Assembly (NCBI GenBank): GCA_035222895.1
Contig: JAVYIG010006804.1
Coordinates: forward strand, 1 to 64,000
Source: Strongylocentrotus droebachiensis
Taxonomy: Eukaryota; Echinodermata; Echinoidea; Camarodonta; Strongylocentrotidae
Reading direction: 5' to 3'
Length of the DNA: 64,000 nt
This document shows, piece by piece, positions 1 through 11,515 of the stretch. Position 1 is the stretch's first letter. Each line of letters opens with the position of its first letter. A program made the position numbers and the translations under genes. The notes beneath the pieces were generated by a model, which was not told the DNA's origin, made no database searches, and was given only the letters and a program-made list of their open reading frames with translations.

Positions 1-3000
1 TTTTTTACGTTTGGAATATCTTTTGTTAGTTTTCAATTACATTTGCAAATATCTTTCTTTTAAAGAATGCCATGGTCTCCTAAGTGGTATCATTATGTTG
101 CGCATGAGCTTCTCTATATGTTCGCATCATCGGTTGATGTTTTTCATCTTTATTTATTGCGCAATGTTTAAAAACGATTAACTCGGTCTCCTAAGGGTAT
201 CATTATGCTGCGCTTGAGCTTCTCTTTCTGTTCGCGTCATCGGTTTTATGTCTTCATCTTTATTTATTGCGCAAATGTTGAAAACAATTAAATCGCGTAT
301 ATACTGTCATATTACGCAATAAAGAGCCATTTGAAGCATTTTTTACGTTTGGAAATATCTTTTGTTAGTTTTTAATTACATTTGCAAATATTTTTCTTTT
401 AAGAATGCCATGGTTCTCCTAAGTGGTATCATTATGTTGCGCATGAGCTTCTCTATATGTTCGCATCATCGGTTGATGTTTTTCATCTTTATTTATTGCG
501 CAATGTTTAAAACGATTAACTCGGTCTCCTAAGTGGTATAATTATGCTGCGCTTGAGCTTCTCTTTCTGTTCGCGTCATCGGTTTATGTTTTCATCTTAA
601 TTTATTGCGCAATGTTTTAACGATTAACTCGGTCTCCTAAGTGGTATCATTATGTTGCGCATGGAGCTTCTCTACCTGTTCGCGTCATCGGTTGATGTTT
701 TTCATTGTGAAGCATTTTTTACATTGCAAATATCTTTCTTATAAAGAATGCCATGGTCTCCTAAGTGGTATCATTATGTTGCGCTTGAGCTTCTCTACTG
801 TTCAAGACATCGGTTTATGTTTCTCATCTTTCTTTATTGCGCAATGTGAAAACAATTAAATCGCGTATATACTGTCATATTACGCAATAAAAGAGCCATT
901 TGAAGCATTTTTTACGTTTGGAAATATCTTTTGTTAGTTTTTAATTACATTTGCAAATATTTTCTTTTAAAGAATGCCATGGTCTCCTAAGTGGTATCAT
1001 TATGTTGCGCATGAGCTTCTCTATATGTTCGCATCATCGGTTGATGTTTTTCATCTTTATTATTGCGCAATGTTTAAAACGATTAACTCGGTCTCCTAAG
1101 TGTATAATTATGCTGCGCTTGAGCTTCTCTTTCTGTTCGCGTCATCGGTTTATGTCTTTCATCTTTATTTATTGCGCAATGTTTAAACGATTAACTCGGT
1201 CTCCTAAGTGGTATCATTATGTTGCGCATGAGCTTCTCTACCTGTTCGCGTCATCGGTTGATGTTTTTCATTTGAAGCATTTTTTACATTTGAAAATATC
1301 TTTCTTATAAAGAATGCCATGGTCTCCTAAGTGGTATCATTATGTTGCGCTTGAGCTCTCTACCTGTTCAAGACATCGGTTTCATGTTTCTCATCTTTAT
1401 TTATTGCGCAATGTGTTGAAAACAATTAAATCGCGTATATACTGTCATATTACGCAATAAAAGAGCCATTTGAAGCATTTTTTACGTTTGGAAATATCTT
1501 TTGTTAGTTTTTAATTACATTTGCAAATATCTTTCTTTCAAAGAATGCCATGGTCCTCCTAAAGTGGTATCATTATGTTGCGCATGAGCTTCTCTAACCT
1601 GTTCGCGACATCGGTTTATGTTTCTCATCTTTCTTTATTGCGCAATGTTGAAAACAATTAAATCGCGTATATACTGTCATATTACGCAATAAAAGAGCCA
1701 TTTGACGCATTTTTTACGTTTGGAAATATCTTTTGTTAGTTTTTAATTACATTTGCAAATATCTTTCTTTCAAAGAATGCCATGGTCTCCTAAGTGGTAT
1801 CATTATGTTGCGCATGAGCCTCTCTATATGTTCGCATCATCGGTTGATGTTTTTCATCTTTATTTATTGCGCAATGTTTAAAACGATTAACTCGGTCTCC
1901 TAAGTGGTATCATTATGCTGCGCTTGAGCTTCTCTTTCTGTTCGCGTCCATCGGTTTATGTCTTTCATCTTTATTTATTGCGCAATGTTGAAAACAATTA
2001 AATCGCGTATATACTGTCATATTACGCAATAAAAGAGCCATTTGAAGCATTTTTTACGTTTGGAAATATCTTTTGTTAGTTTTCAATTACATTTGCAAAT
2101 ATCTTTCTTTCAAAGAATGCCATGGTCTCCTAAGTGGTATCATTATGTTGCGCATGAGCTCTCTATATGTTCGCATCATCGGTTGATGTTTTTCATCTTT
2201 ATTTATTGCGCAATGTTTAAAACGATTAACTCGGTCTCCTAAGTGGTATCATTATGCTGCGCTTGAGCTTCTCTTTCTGTTCGCGTCATCGGTTTATGTC
2301 TTTCATCTTTATTTATTGCGCAATGTTGAAAACAATTAAATCGCGTATATACTGTCATATTACGCAATAAAAGAGCCATTTGAAGCATTTTTTACGTTTG
2401 GAAATATCTTTTGTTAGTTTTCAATTACATTTGCAAATATCTTTCTTTTAAAGAATGCCATGGTCTCCTAAGTGGTATCATTATGTTGCGCATGAGCTTC
2501 TCTATATGTTCGCATCATCGGTTGATGTTTTTCATCTTTATTTATTGCGCAATGTTTAAAACGATTAACTCGGTCTCCTAAGTGGTATCATTATGCTGCG
2601 CTTGAGCTTCTCTTTCTGTTCGCGTCATCGGTTTATGTCTTTCATCTTTATTTATTGCGCAATGTTTAAAACGATTAACTCGGTCTCCTAAGTGGTATCA
2701 TTATGCTGCGCTTGAGCTTCTCTTTCTGTTCGCGTCATCGGTTTATGTCTTTCATCTTTATTTATTGCGCAATGTTGAAAACAATTAAATCGCGTATATA
2801 CTGTCATATTACGCAATAAAAGAGCCATTGAAGCATTTTTTACGTTTGGAAATATCTTTTGTTAGTTTTTAATTACATTGCAAATATCTTTCTTTCAAAG
2901 AATGCTATGGTCTCCTAAGTGGTATCATTATGTTGCGCATGAGCTTCTCTACCTGTTCGCGACATCGGTTGATGTCTCTCATCGCAATAAATATTGCGCA

Positions 3001-4371
3001 ATGTTGAAAACAATTAAATCGCGTATATACTGTCATATTGCGCAATAAAAAGAGCCATTTGAAGCATTTTTTTACATTTGCAAATATCTTTCTTTCAAAG
3101 AATGCCATGGTCTCCTAAGTGGTATCATTATGTTGCGCTTGAGCTTCTCTATATGTTCGCATCATCGGTTTGATGTTTTTCATCTTTATTATTGCGCAAT
3201 GTTTAAAACGATTAACTCGGTCTCCTAAGTGGTATCATTATGTTGCGCTGGAGCTTCTCTACCTGTTCGCGACATCGTTTATGTTTCTCATTTGAAGCAT
3301 TTTTTACATTTGCAAATATCTTTCTTATAAAGAATGCCATGGTCTCCTAAGTGGTATCATTATTGTGCGCTTGAGCTTCTCTACCTGTTCAAGACATCGG
3401 TTTATGTTTCTCATCTTTCTTTATTGCGCAATGTTTGAAAACAATTAAATCGCGTATATACTGTCATATTACGCAATAAAAGAGCCATTTGAAGCATTTT
3501 TTACGTTTGGAAATATCTTTTGTTAGTTTTTAATTACATTTGCAAATATTTTTCTTTTAAAGAATGCCATGGTCTCCTAAGTGGTATCATTATGTTGCGC
3601 ATGAGCTTCTCTATATGTTCGCATCATCGGTTGATGTTTTTCATCTTTATTTATTGCGCAATGTTTAAAACGATTAACTCGGTCTCCTAAGTGGTATAAT
3701 TATGCTGCGCTTGAGCTTCTCTTTCTGTTTCGCGTCATCGGTTTATGTCTTTCATCTTTATTTATTGCGCAATGTTTAAAACGATTAACTCGGGTCTCCT
3801 AAGTGGTATCATTATGTTGCGCATGAGCTTCTCTACCTGTTCGCGTCATCGGTGATGTTTTTCATTTGAAGCATTTTTTACATTTGAAAATATCTTTCTT
3901 ATACAGAATGCCATGGTCTCCTAAGTGGTATCATTATGTTGCGCTTGAGCTTCTCTACCTGTTCAAGACATCGGTTTATGTTTCTCATCTTTATTTATTG
4001 CGCAATGTTGAAAACAATTAAATCGCGTATATACTGTCATATTACGCAATAAAAGAGCCATTTGAAGCATTTTTTACGTTTGGAAATATCTTTTGTTAGT
4101 TTTTAATTACATTTGCAAATATCTTTCTTTCAAAGAATGCCATGGTCTCCTAAGTGGTATCATTATGTGCGCATGAGCTTCTCTACCTGTTCGCGACATC
4201 GGTTTATGTTTCTCATCTTTCTTTATTGCGCAATGTTGAAAACAATTAAATCGCGTATATACTGTCATATTACGCAATAAAAGAGCCATTTGACGCATTT
4301 TTTACGTTTGGAAATATCTTTTGTTAGTTTTTAATTACATTTGCAAATATCTTTCTTTCAAAGAATGCCAT
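1..4371 (+). repeat. Satellite array, variant and indel-rich left end
   Basis: Head-to-tail modules of the same family as the rest of the window. Modules start near 74 (S), 185 (L), 412 (S), 523 (S), 631 (M), 755 (L), 981 (S), 1090 (S), 1198 (M), 1321 (L), 1552 (L), 1784 (S), 1894 (L), 2124 (S), 2233 (L), 2462 (S), 2572 (S), 2682 (L), 2909 (K), 3109 (S), 3219 (M), 3341 (L), 3571 (S), 3681 (S), 3792 (M), 3915 (L) and 4144 (L). Many modules differ from canonical length by one to a few bases, mostly from single-base gains or losses such as a missing T near 4167 or an extra G near 3793. The order from about 950 onward matches the clean array near 32.25 kb, including an extra A in TCTCTAACCTG at about 1591. 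Bases 1-73 are the end of an L module. No gene is visible. Confidence 0.93.
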
Positions 4372-7300
4372 GGTCTCCTAAGTGGTATCATTATGTTGCG
4401 CATGAGCCTCTCTATATGTTCGCATCATCGGTTGATGTTTTTCATCTTTATTTATTGCGCAATGTTTAAAACGATTAACTCGGTCTCCTAAGTGGTATCA
4501 TTATGCTGCGCTTGAGCTTCTCTTTCTGTTCGCGTCATCGGTTTATGTCTTTCATCTTTATTTATTGCGCAATGTTGAAAACAATTAAATCGCGTATATA
4601 CTGTCATATTACGCAATAAAAGAGCCATTTGAAGCATTTTTTACGTTTGGAAATATCTTTTGTTAGTTTTCAATTACATTTGCAAATATCTTTCTTTCAA
4701 AGAATGCCATGGTCTCCTAAGTGGTATCATTATGTTGCGCATGAGCCTCTCTATATGTTCGCATCATCGGTTGATGTTTTTCATCTTTATTTATTGCGCA
4801 ATGTTTAAAACGATTAACTCGGTCTCCTAAGTGGTATCATTATGCTGCGCTTGAGCTTCTCTTTCTGTTCGCGTCATCGGTTTATGTCTTTCATCTTTAT
4901 TTATTGCGCAATGTTGAAAACAATTAAATCGCGTATATACTGTCATATTACGCAATAAAAGAGCCATTTGAAGCATTTTTTACGTTTGGAAATATCTTTT
5001 GTTAGTTTTCAATTACATTTGCAAATATCTTTCTTTTAAAGAATGCCATGGTCTCCTAAGTGGTATCATTATGTTGCGCATGAGCTTCTCTATATGTTCG
5101 CATCATCGGTTGATGTTTTTCATCTTTATTTATTGCGCAATGTTTAAAACGATTAACTCGGTCTCCTAAGTGGTATCATTATGCTGCGCTTGAGCTTCTC
5201 TTTCTGTTCGCGTCATCGGTTTATGTCTTTCATCTTTATTTATTGCGCAATGTTGAAAACAATTAAATCGCGTATATACTGTCATATTACGCAATAAAAG
5301 AGCCATTTGAAGCATTTTTTACGTTTGGAAATATCTTTTGTTAGTTTTTAATTACATTTGCAAATATTTTTCTTTTAAAGAATGCCATGGTCTCCTAAGT
5401 GGTATCATTATGTTGCGCATGAGCTTCTCTATATGTTCGCATCATCGGTTGATGTTTTTCATCTTTATTTATTGCGCAATGTTTAAAACGATTAACTCGG
5501 TCTCCTAAGTGGTATAATTATGCTGCGCTTGAGCTTCTCTTTCTGTTCGCGTCATCGGTTTATGTCTTTCATCTTTATTTATTGCGCAATGTTTAAAACG
5601 ATTAACTCGGTCTCCTAAGTGGTATCATTATGTTGCGCATGAGCTTCTCTACCTGTTCGCGTCATCGGTTGATGTTTTTCATTTGAAGCATTTTTTACAT
5701 TTGAAAATATCTTTCTTATAAAGAATGCCATGGTCTCCTAAGTGGTATCATTATGCTGCCCTTGAGCTTCTCTTTCTGTTCGCGTCATGGGTTTATGTCT
5801 TTCATCTTTATTTATTGCGCAATGTTGAAAACAATTAAATCGCGTATATACTGTCATATTACGCAATAAAAGAGCCATTTGAAGCATTTTTTACGTTTGG
5901 AAATATCTTTTGTTAGTTTTTAATTACATTTGCAAATATCTTTCTTTCAAAGAATGCCATGGTCTCCTAAGTGGTATCATTATGTTGCGCATGAGCTTCT
6001 CTACCTGTTCGCGACATCGGTTTATGTTTCTCATCTTTCTTTATTGCGCAATGTTGAAAACAATTAAATCGCGTATATACTGTCATATTACGCAATAAAA
6101 GAGCCATTTGACGCATTTTTTACGTTTGGAAATATCTTTTGTTAGTTTTTAATTACATTTGCAAATATCTTTCTTTCAAAGAATGCCATGGTCTCCTAAG
6201 TGGTATCATTATGTTGCGCTTGAGCTTCTCTATATGTTCGCATCATCGGTTGATGTTTTTCATCTTTATTTATTGCGCAATGTTTAAAACGATTAACTCG
6301 GTCTCCTAAGTGGTATCATTATGCTGCGCTTGAGCTTCTCTTTCTGTTCGCGTCATCGGTTTATGTCTTTCATCTTTATTTATTGCGCAATGTTTAAAAC
6401 GATTAACTCGGTCTCCTAAGTGGTATCATTATGTTGCGCATGAGCTTCTCTACCTGTTCGCGTCATCGGTTGATGTTTTTCATTTGAAGCATTTTTTACA
6501 TTTGAAAATATCTTTCTTATAAAGAATGCCATGGTCTCCTAAGTGGTATCATTATGCTGCCCTTGAGCTTCTCTTTCTGTTCGCGTCATGGGTTTATGTC
6601 TTTCATCTTTATTTATTGCGCAATGTTGAAAACAATTAAATCGCGTATATACTGTCATATTACGCAATAAAAGAGCCATTTGAAGCATTTTTTACGTTTG
6701 GAAATATCTTTTGTTAGTTTTTAATTACATTTGCAAATATCTTTCTTTCAAAGAATGCCATGGTCTCCTAAGTGGTATCATTATGTTGCGCATGAGCTTC
6801 TCTACCTGTTCGCGACATCGGTTTATGTTTCTCATCTTTCTTTATTGCGCAATGTTGAAAACAATTAAATCGCGTATATACTGTCATATTACGCAATAAA
6901 AGAGCCATTTGACGCATTTTTTACGTTTGGAAATATCTTTTGTTAGTTTTTAATTACATTTGCAAATATCTTTCTTTCAAAGAATGCCATGGTCTCCTAA
7001 GTGGTATCATTATGTTGCGCTTGAGCTTCTCTATATGTTCGCATCATCGGTTGATGTTTTTCATCTTTATTTATTGCGCAATGTTTAAAACGATTAACTC
7101 GGTCTCCTAAGTGGTATCATTATGCTGCGCTTGAGCTTCTCTTTCTGTTCGCGTCATCGGTTTATGTCTTTCATCTTTATTTATTGCGCAATGTTGAAAA
7201 CAATTAAATCGCGTATATACTGTCATATTACGCAATAAAAGAGCCATTTGAAGCATTTTTTACGTTTGGAAATATCTTTTGTTAGTTTTTAATTACATTT

Positions 7301-10300
7301 GCAAATATCTTTCTTTCAAAGAATGCTATGGTCTCCTAAGTGGTATCATTATGTTGCGCATGAGCTTCTCTACCTGTTCGCGACATCGGTTGATGTCTCT
7401 CATCGCAATAAATATTGCGCAATGTTGAAAACAATTAAATCGCGTATATACTGTCATATTGCGCAATAAAAGAGCCATTTGAAGCATTTTTTACATTTGC
7501 AAATATCTTTCTTTCAAAGAATGCCATGGTCTCCTAAGTGGTATCATTATGTTGCGCTTGAGCTTCTCTACCTGTTCAAGACATCGGTTTATGTTTCTCA
7601 TCTTTCTTTATTGCGCAATGTTGAAAACAATTAAATCGCGTATATACTGTCATATTACGCAATAAAAGAGCCATTTGAAGCATTTTTTACGTTTGGAAAT
7701 ATCTTTTGTTAGTTTTTAATTACATTTGCAAATATTTTTCTTTTAAAGAATGCCATGGTCTCCTAAGTGGTATCATTATGTTGCGCATGAGCTTCTCTAT
7801 ATGTTCGCATCATCGGTTGATGTTTTTCATCTTTATTTATTGCGCAATGTTTAAAACGATTAACTCGGTCTCCTAAGTGGTATAATTATGCTGCGCTTGA
7901 GCTTCTCTTTCTGTTCGCGTCATCGGTTTATGTCTTTCATCTTTATTTATTGCGCAATGTTTAAAACGATTAACTCGGTCTCCTAAGTGGTATCATTATG
8001 TTGCGCATGAGCTTCTCTACCTGTTCGCGTCATCGGTTGATGTTTTTCATTTGAAGCATTTTTTACATTTGAAAATATCTTTCTTATAAAGAATGCCATG
8101 GTCTCCTAAGTGGTATCATTATGTTGCGCTTGAGCTTCTCTACCTGTTCAAGACATCGGTTTATGTTTCTCATCTTTATTTATTGCGCAATGTTGAAAAC
8201 AATTAAATCGCGTATATACTGTCATATTACGCAATAAAAGAGCCATTTGAAGCATTTTTTACGTTTGGAAATATCTTTTGTTAGTTTTTAATTACATTTG
8301 CAAATATCTTTCTTTCAAAGAATGCCATGGTCTCCTAAGTGGTATCATTATGTTGCGCATGAGCTTCTCTACCTGTTCGCGACATCGGTTTATGTTTCTC
8401 ATCTTTCTTTATTGCGCAATGTTGAAAACAATTAAATCGCGTATATACTGTCATATTACGCAATAAAAGAGCCATTTGACGCATTTTTTACGTTTGGAAA
8501 TATCTTTTGTTAGTTTTTAATTACATTTGCAAATATCTTTCTTTCAAAGAATGCCATGGTCTCCTAAGTGGTATCATTATGTTGCGCATGAGCCTCTCTA
8601 TATGTTCGCATCATCGGTTGATGTTTTTCATCTTTATTTATTGCGCAATGTTTAAAACGATTAACTCGGTCTCCTAAGTGGTATCATTATGCTGCGCTTG
8701 AGCTTCTCTTTCTGTTCGCGTCATCGGTTTATGTCTTTCATCTTTATTTATTGCGCAATGTTGAAAACAATTAAATCGCGTATATACTGTCATATTACGC
8801 AATAAAAGAGCCATTTGAAGCATTTTTTACGTTTGGAAATATCTTTTGTTAGTTTTCAATTACATTTGCAAATATCTTTCTTTCAAAGAATGCCATGGTC
8901 TCCTAAGTGGTATCATTATGTTGCGCATGAGCCTCTCTATATGTTCGCATCATCGGTTGATGTTTTTCATCTTTATTTATTGCGCAATGTTTAAAACGAT
9001 TAACTCGGTCTCCTAAGTGGTATCATTATGCTGCGCTTGAGCTTCTCTTTCTGTTCGCGTCATCGGTTTATGTCTTTCATCTTTATTTATTGCGCAATGT
9101 TGAAAACAATTAAATCGCGTATATACTGTCATATTACGCAATAAAAGAGCCATTTGAAGCATTTTTTACGTTTGGAAATATCTTTTGTTAGTTTTCAATT
9201 ACATTTGCAAATATCTTTCTTTTAAAGAATGCCATGGTCTCCTAAGTGGTATCATTATGTTGCGCATGAGCTTCTCTATATGTTCGCATCATCGGTTGAT
9301 GTTTTTCATCTTTATTTATTGCGCAATGTTTAAAACGATTAACTCGGTCTCCTAAGTGGTATCATTATGCTGCGCTTGAGCTTCTCTTTCTGTTCGCGTC
9401 ATCGGTTTATGTCTTTCATCTTTATTTATTGCGCAATGTTGAAAACAATTAAATCGCGTATATACTGTCATATTACGCAATAAAAGAGCCATTTGAAGCA
9501 TTTTTTACGTTTGGAAATATCTTTTGTTAGTTTTTAATTACATTTGCAAATATTTTTCTTTTAAAGAATGCCATGGTCTCCTAAGTGGTATCATTATGTT
9601 GCGCATGAGCTTCTCTATATGTTCGCATCATCGGTTGATGTTTTTCATCTTTATTTATTGCGCAATGTTTAAAACGATTAACTCGGTCTCCTAAGTGGTA
9701 TAATTATGCTGCGCTTGAGCTTCTCTTTCTGTTCGCGTCATCGGTTTATGTCTTTCATCTTTATTTATTGCGCAATGTTTAAAACGATTAACTCGGTCTC
9801 CTAAGTGGTATCATTATGTTGCGCATGAGCTTCTCTACCTGTTCGCGTCATCGGTTGATGTTTTTCATTTGAAGCATTTTTTACATTTGAAAATATCTTT
9901 CTTATAAAGAATGCCATGGTCTCCTAAGTGGTATCATTATGCTGCCCTTGAGCTTCTCTTTCTGTTCGCGTCATGGGTTTATGTCTTTCATCTTTATTTA
10001 TTGCGCAATGTTGAAAACAATTAAATCGCGTATATACTGTCATATTACGCAATAAAAGAGCCATTTGAAGCATTTTTTACGTTTGGAAATATCTTTTGTT
10101 AGTTTTTAATTACATTTGCAAATATCTTTCTTTCAAAGAATGCCATGGTCTCCTAAGTGGTATCATTATGTTGCGCATGAGCTTCTCTACCTGTTCGCGA
10201 CATCGGTTTATGTTTCTCATCTTTCTTTATTGCGCAATGTTGAAAACAATTAAATCGCGTATATACTGTCATATTACGCAATAAAAGAGCCATTTGACGC

Positions 10301-10375
10301 ATTTTTTACGTTTGGAAATATCTTTTGTTAGTTTTTAATTACATTTGCAAATATCTTTCTTTCAAAGAATGCCAT
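4372..10375 (+). repeat. Satellite array, partial/variant higher-order repeat
   Basis: Clean modules at canonical lengths, in blocks D D D A (4372-6189), A (6190-6990), B (6991-7527), a lone L (7528-7756), A (7757-8557) and D D D A (8558-10375). Module starts include 4372, 4482, 4711, 4821, 5050, 5160, 5389, 5499, 5609, 5732, 5961, 6190, 6300, 6410, 6533, 6762, 6991, 7101, 7330 (K), 7528, 7757, 7867, 7977, 8100, 8329, 8558, 8668, 8897, 9007, 9236, 9346, 9575, 9685, 9795, 9918 and 10147. It resembles the second half of the 8,235-bp HOR, with one 233-bp deletion (S plus M missing before 7528). No gene is visible. Confidence 0.93.
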
Positions 10376-10485
10376 GGTCTCCTAAGTGGTATCATTATGT
10401 TGCGCTTGAGCTTCTCTATATGTTCGCATCATCGGTTGATGTTTTTCATCTTTATTTATTGCGCAATGTTTAAAACGATTAACTC
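10376..10485 (+). repeat. S module, 110 bp (example)
   Basis: Shortest module class. It starts with GGTCTCCTAAGTGGTAT, contains TTGCGC at its centre-left and one ATTGCGCAAT palindrome, and ends in CGATTAACTC directly before the next GGTCTCC. Compared with L it lacks the last 119 bp. Subtypes differ in the middle third: TCTCTATATGTTCGCATC with TTGATG, or TCTCTTTCTGTTCGCGTC with TTTATG. A further subtype has GAGCC instead of GAGCT, and some copies have ATAATTATG in place of ATCATTATG. S always opens a block and is doubled at the start of A blocks. Confidence 0.95.
10458..10467. promoter_or_regulatory. ATTGCGCAAT palindrome, C/EBP-type bZIP consensus (example)
   Basis: This perfect 10-bp palindrome is identical to the optimal C/EBP bZIP site (RTTGCGYAAY). 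It is present in the S, L and K modules I looked at, and the core stays unchanged while flanking bases vary between subtypes. Whether anything binds it is inference; a repeat that happens to contain the motif would multiply it without selection. Confidence 0.6.
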
Positions 10486-10595
10486 GGTCTCCTAAGTGGT
10501 ATCATTATGCTGCGCTTGAGCTTCTCTTTCTGTTCGCGTCATCGGTTTATGTCTTTCATCTTTATTTATTGCGCAATGTTTAAAACGATTAACTC

Positions 10596-10718
10596 GGTCT
10601 CCTAAGTGGTATCATTATGTTGCGCATGAGCTTCTCTACCTGTTCGCGTCATCGGTTGATGTTTTTCATTTGAAGCATTTTTTACATTTGAAAATATCTT
10701 TCTTATAAAGAATGCCAT
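10596..10718 (+). repeat. M module, 123 bp (example)
   Basis: Shares the head of S and L, then jumps from TTTTTCAT directly to TTGAAGCATTTTTTACAT and ends in CTTATAAAGAATGCCAT. Compared with L it lacks a 73-bp stretch between two CAT triplets and the 33-bp internal duplication (229 - 73 - 33 = 123). It is the only class without an ATTGCGCAAT site. Two subtypes occur: one in A blocks (GCGCATGAG, TTTGAAAATATC) and one in C blocks (GCGCTGGAG, TTTGCAAATATC, for example 12361-12483). Confidence 0.94.
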
Positions 10719-10800
10719 GGTCTCCTAAGTGGTATCATTATGCTGCCCTTGAGCTTCTCTTTCTGTTCGCGTCATGGGTTTATGTCTTTCATCTTTATTT

Positions 10801-10854
10801 ATTGCGCAATGTTGAAAACAATTAAATCGCGTATATACTGTCATATTACGCAAT
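10801..10854. promoter_or_regulatory. Paired C/EBP-like sites in L module (example)
   Basis: ATTGCGCAAT at 10801-10810 is followed by ATTACGCAAT at 10845-10854, 44 bp start to start. The second reads ATTGCGTAAT on the other strand, which also fits RTTGCGYAAY. The pair recurs in L modules, and in K modules the second site is ATTGCGCAAT itself. The second site overlaps an AATAAA hexamer on the + strand. Function is not shown by sequence alone. Confidence 0.55.
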
Positions 10855-10879
10855 AAAAGAGCCATTTGAAGCATTTTTT

Positions 10880-10945
10880 ACGTTTGGAAATATCTTTTGT
10901 TAGTTTTTAATTACATTTGCAAATATCTTTCTTTCAAAGAATGCC
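10880..10945 (+). repeat. 33-bp internal tandem near-duplication within L module
   Basis: Two adjacent 33-bp units start at 10880 (ACGTTTGGAAATATCTTT) and 10913 (ACATTTGCAAATATCTTT). The first 18 bases differ at two positions and the remainders are more diverged. M and K modules contain only the second unit, flanked by the same TTAC. L therefore either gained the duplication, or M and K lost one unit between the TTAC repeats. Confidence 0.85.
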
Positions 10946-11515
10946 ATGGTCTCCTAAGTGGTATCATTATGTTGCGCATGAGCTTCTCTACCTGTTCGCG
11001 ACATCGGTTTATGTTTCTCATCTTTCTTTATTGCGCAATGTTGAAAACAATTAAATCGCGTATATACTGTCATATTACGCAATAAAAGAGCCATTTGACG
11101 CATTTTTTACGTTTGGAAATATCTTTTGTTAGTTTTTAATTACATTTGCAAATATCTTTCTTTCAAAGAATGCCATGGTCTCCTAAGTGGTATCATTATG
11201 TTGCGCTTGAGCTTCTCTATATGTTCGCATCATCGGTTGATGTTTTTCATCTTTATTTATTGCGCAATGTTTAAAACGATTAACTCGGTCTCCTAAGTGG
11301 TATCATTATGCTGCGCTTGAGCTTCTCTTTCTGTTCGCGTCATCGGTTTATGTCTTTCATCTTTATTTATTGCGCAATGTTGAAAACAATTAAATCGCGT
11401 ATATACTGTCATATTACGCAATAAAAGAGCCATTTGAAGCATTTTTTACGTTTGGAAATATCTTTTGTTAGTTTTTAATTACATTTGCAAATATCTTTCT
11501 TTCAAAGAATGCTAT

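Larger units (their letters stand above)
10719..10947 (+). repeat. L module, 229 bp (example)
   Basis: Longest module class and the best candidate for the full-length unit. The head is shared with S. The tail carries GCGTATATACTGTCAT, then ATTACGCAATAAAAGAGCC, then a 33-bp internal near-duplication, and ends in AAAGAATGCCAT (NcoI-type CCATGG at the junction with the next module). Subtypes are recognised by CATGGGTTTATG (here), TTCAAGACATCGG (for example 12484), TTCGCGTCATCGG (for example 11287) and TTCGCGACATCGG with CTTTCTTTATT and TTTGACGC (for example 10948). The last subtype always ends an A block. Confidence 0.95.

Noticed and set aside
641..1310. Longer open frames of 72 and 119 codons in the left end
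   Set aside because: They exist only where one-base indels join satellite frames; the translations are the same module-derived peptides in shifted order.
2905..4298. Minus-strand open frames of 63-67 codons
   Set aside because: Reverse translations of L and K modules in the indel-rich region, with no similarity to a known family.
5910..6098. A 62-codon open frame repeated some 30 times across the window (also 6711, 8278, 10096 and so on)
   Set aside because: It starts at TTG, crosses a module junction, and recurs only because one L subtype recurs. There is no domain, no start context and no codon signature; neighbouring modules break the frame freely. It is a by-product of the satellite.
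10376..10485. CENP-B box-like sequence around TTCGCATCATCGG
   Set aside because: The essential pattern TTCGnnnnAnnCGGG is matched at only about six of nine key positions; the CGG is one base out of register and lacks the third G.
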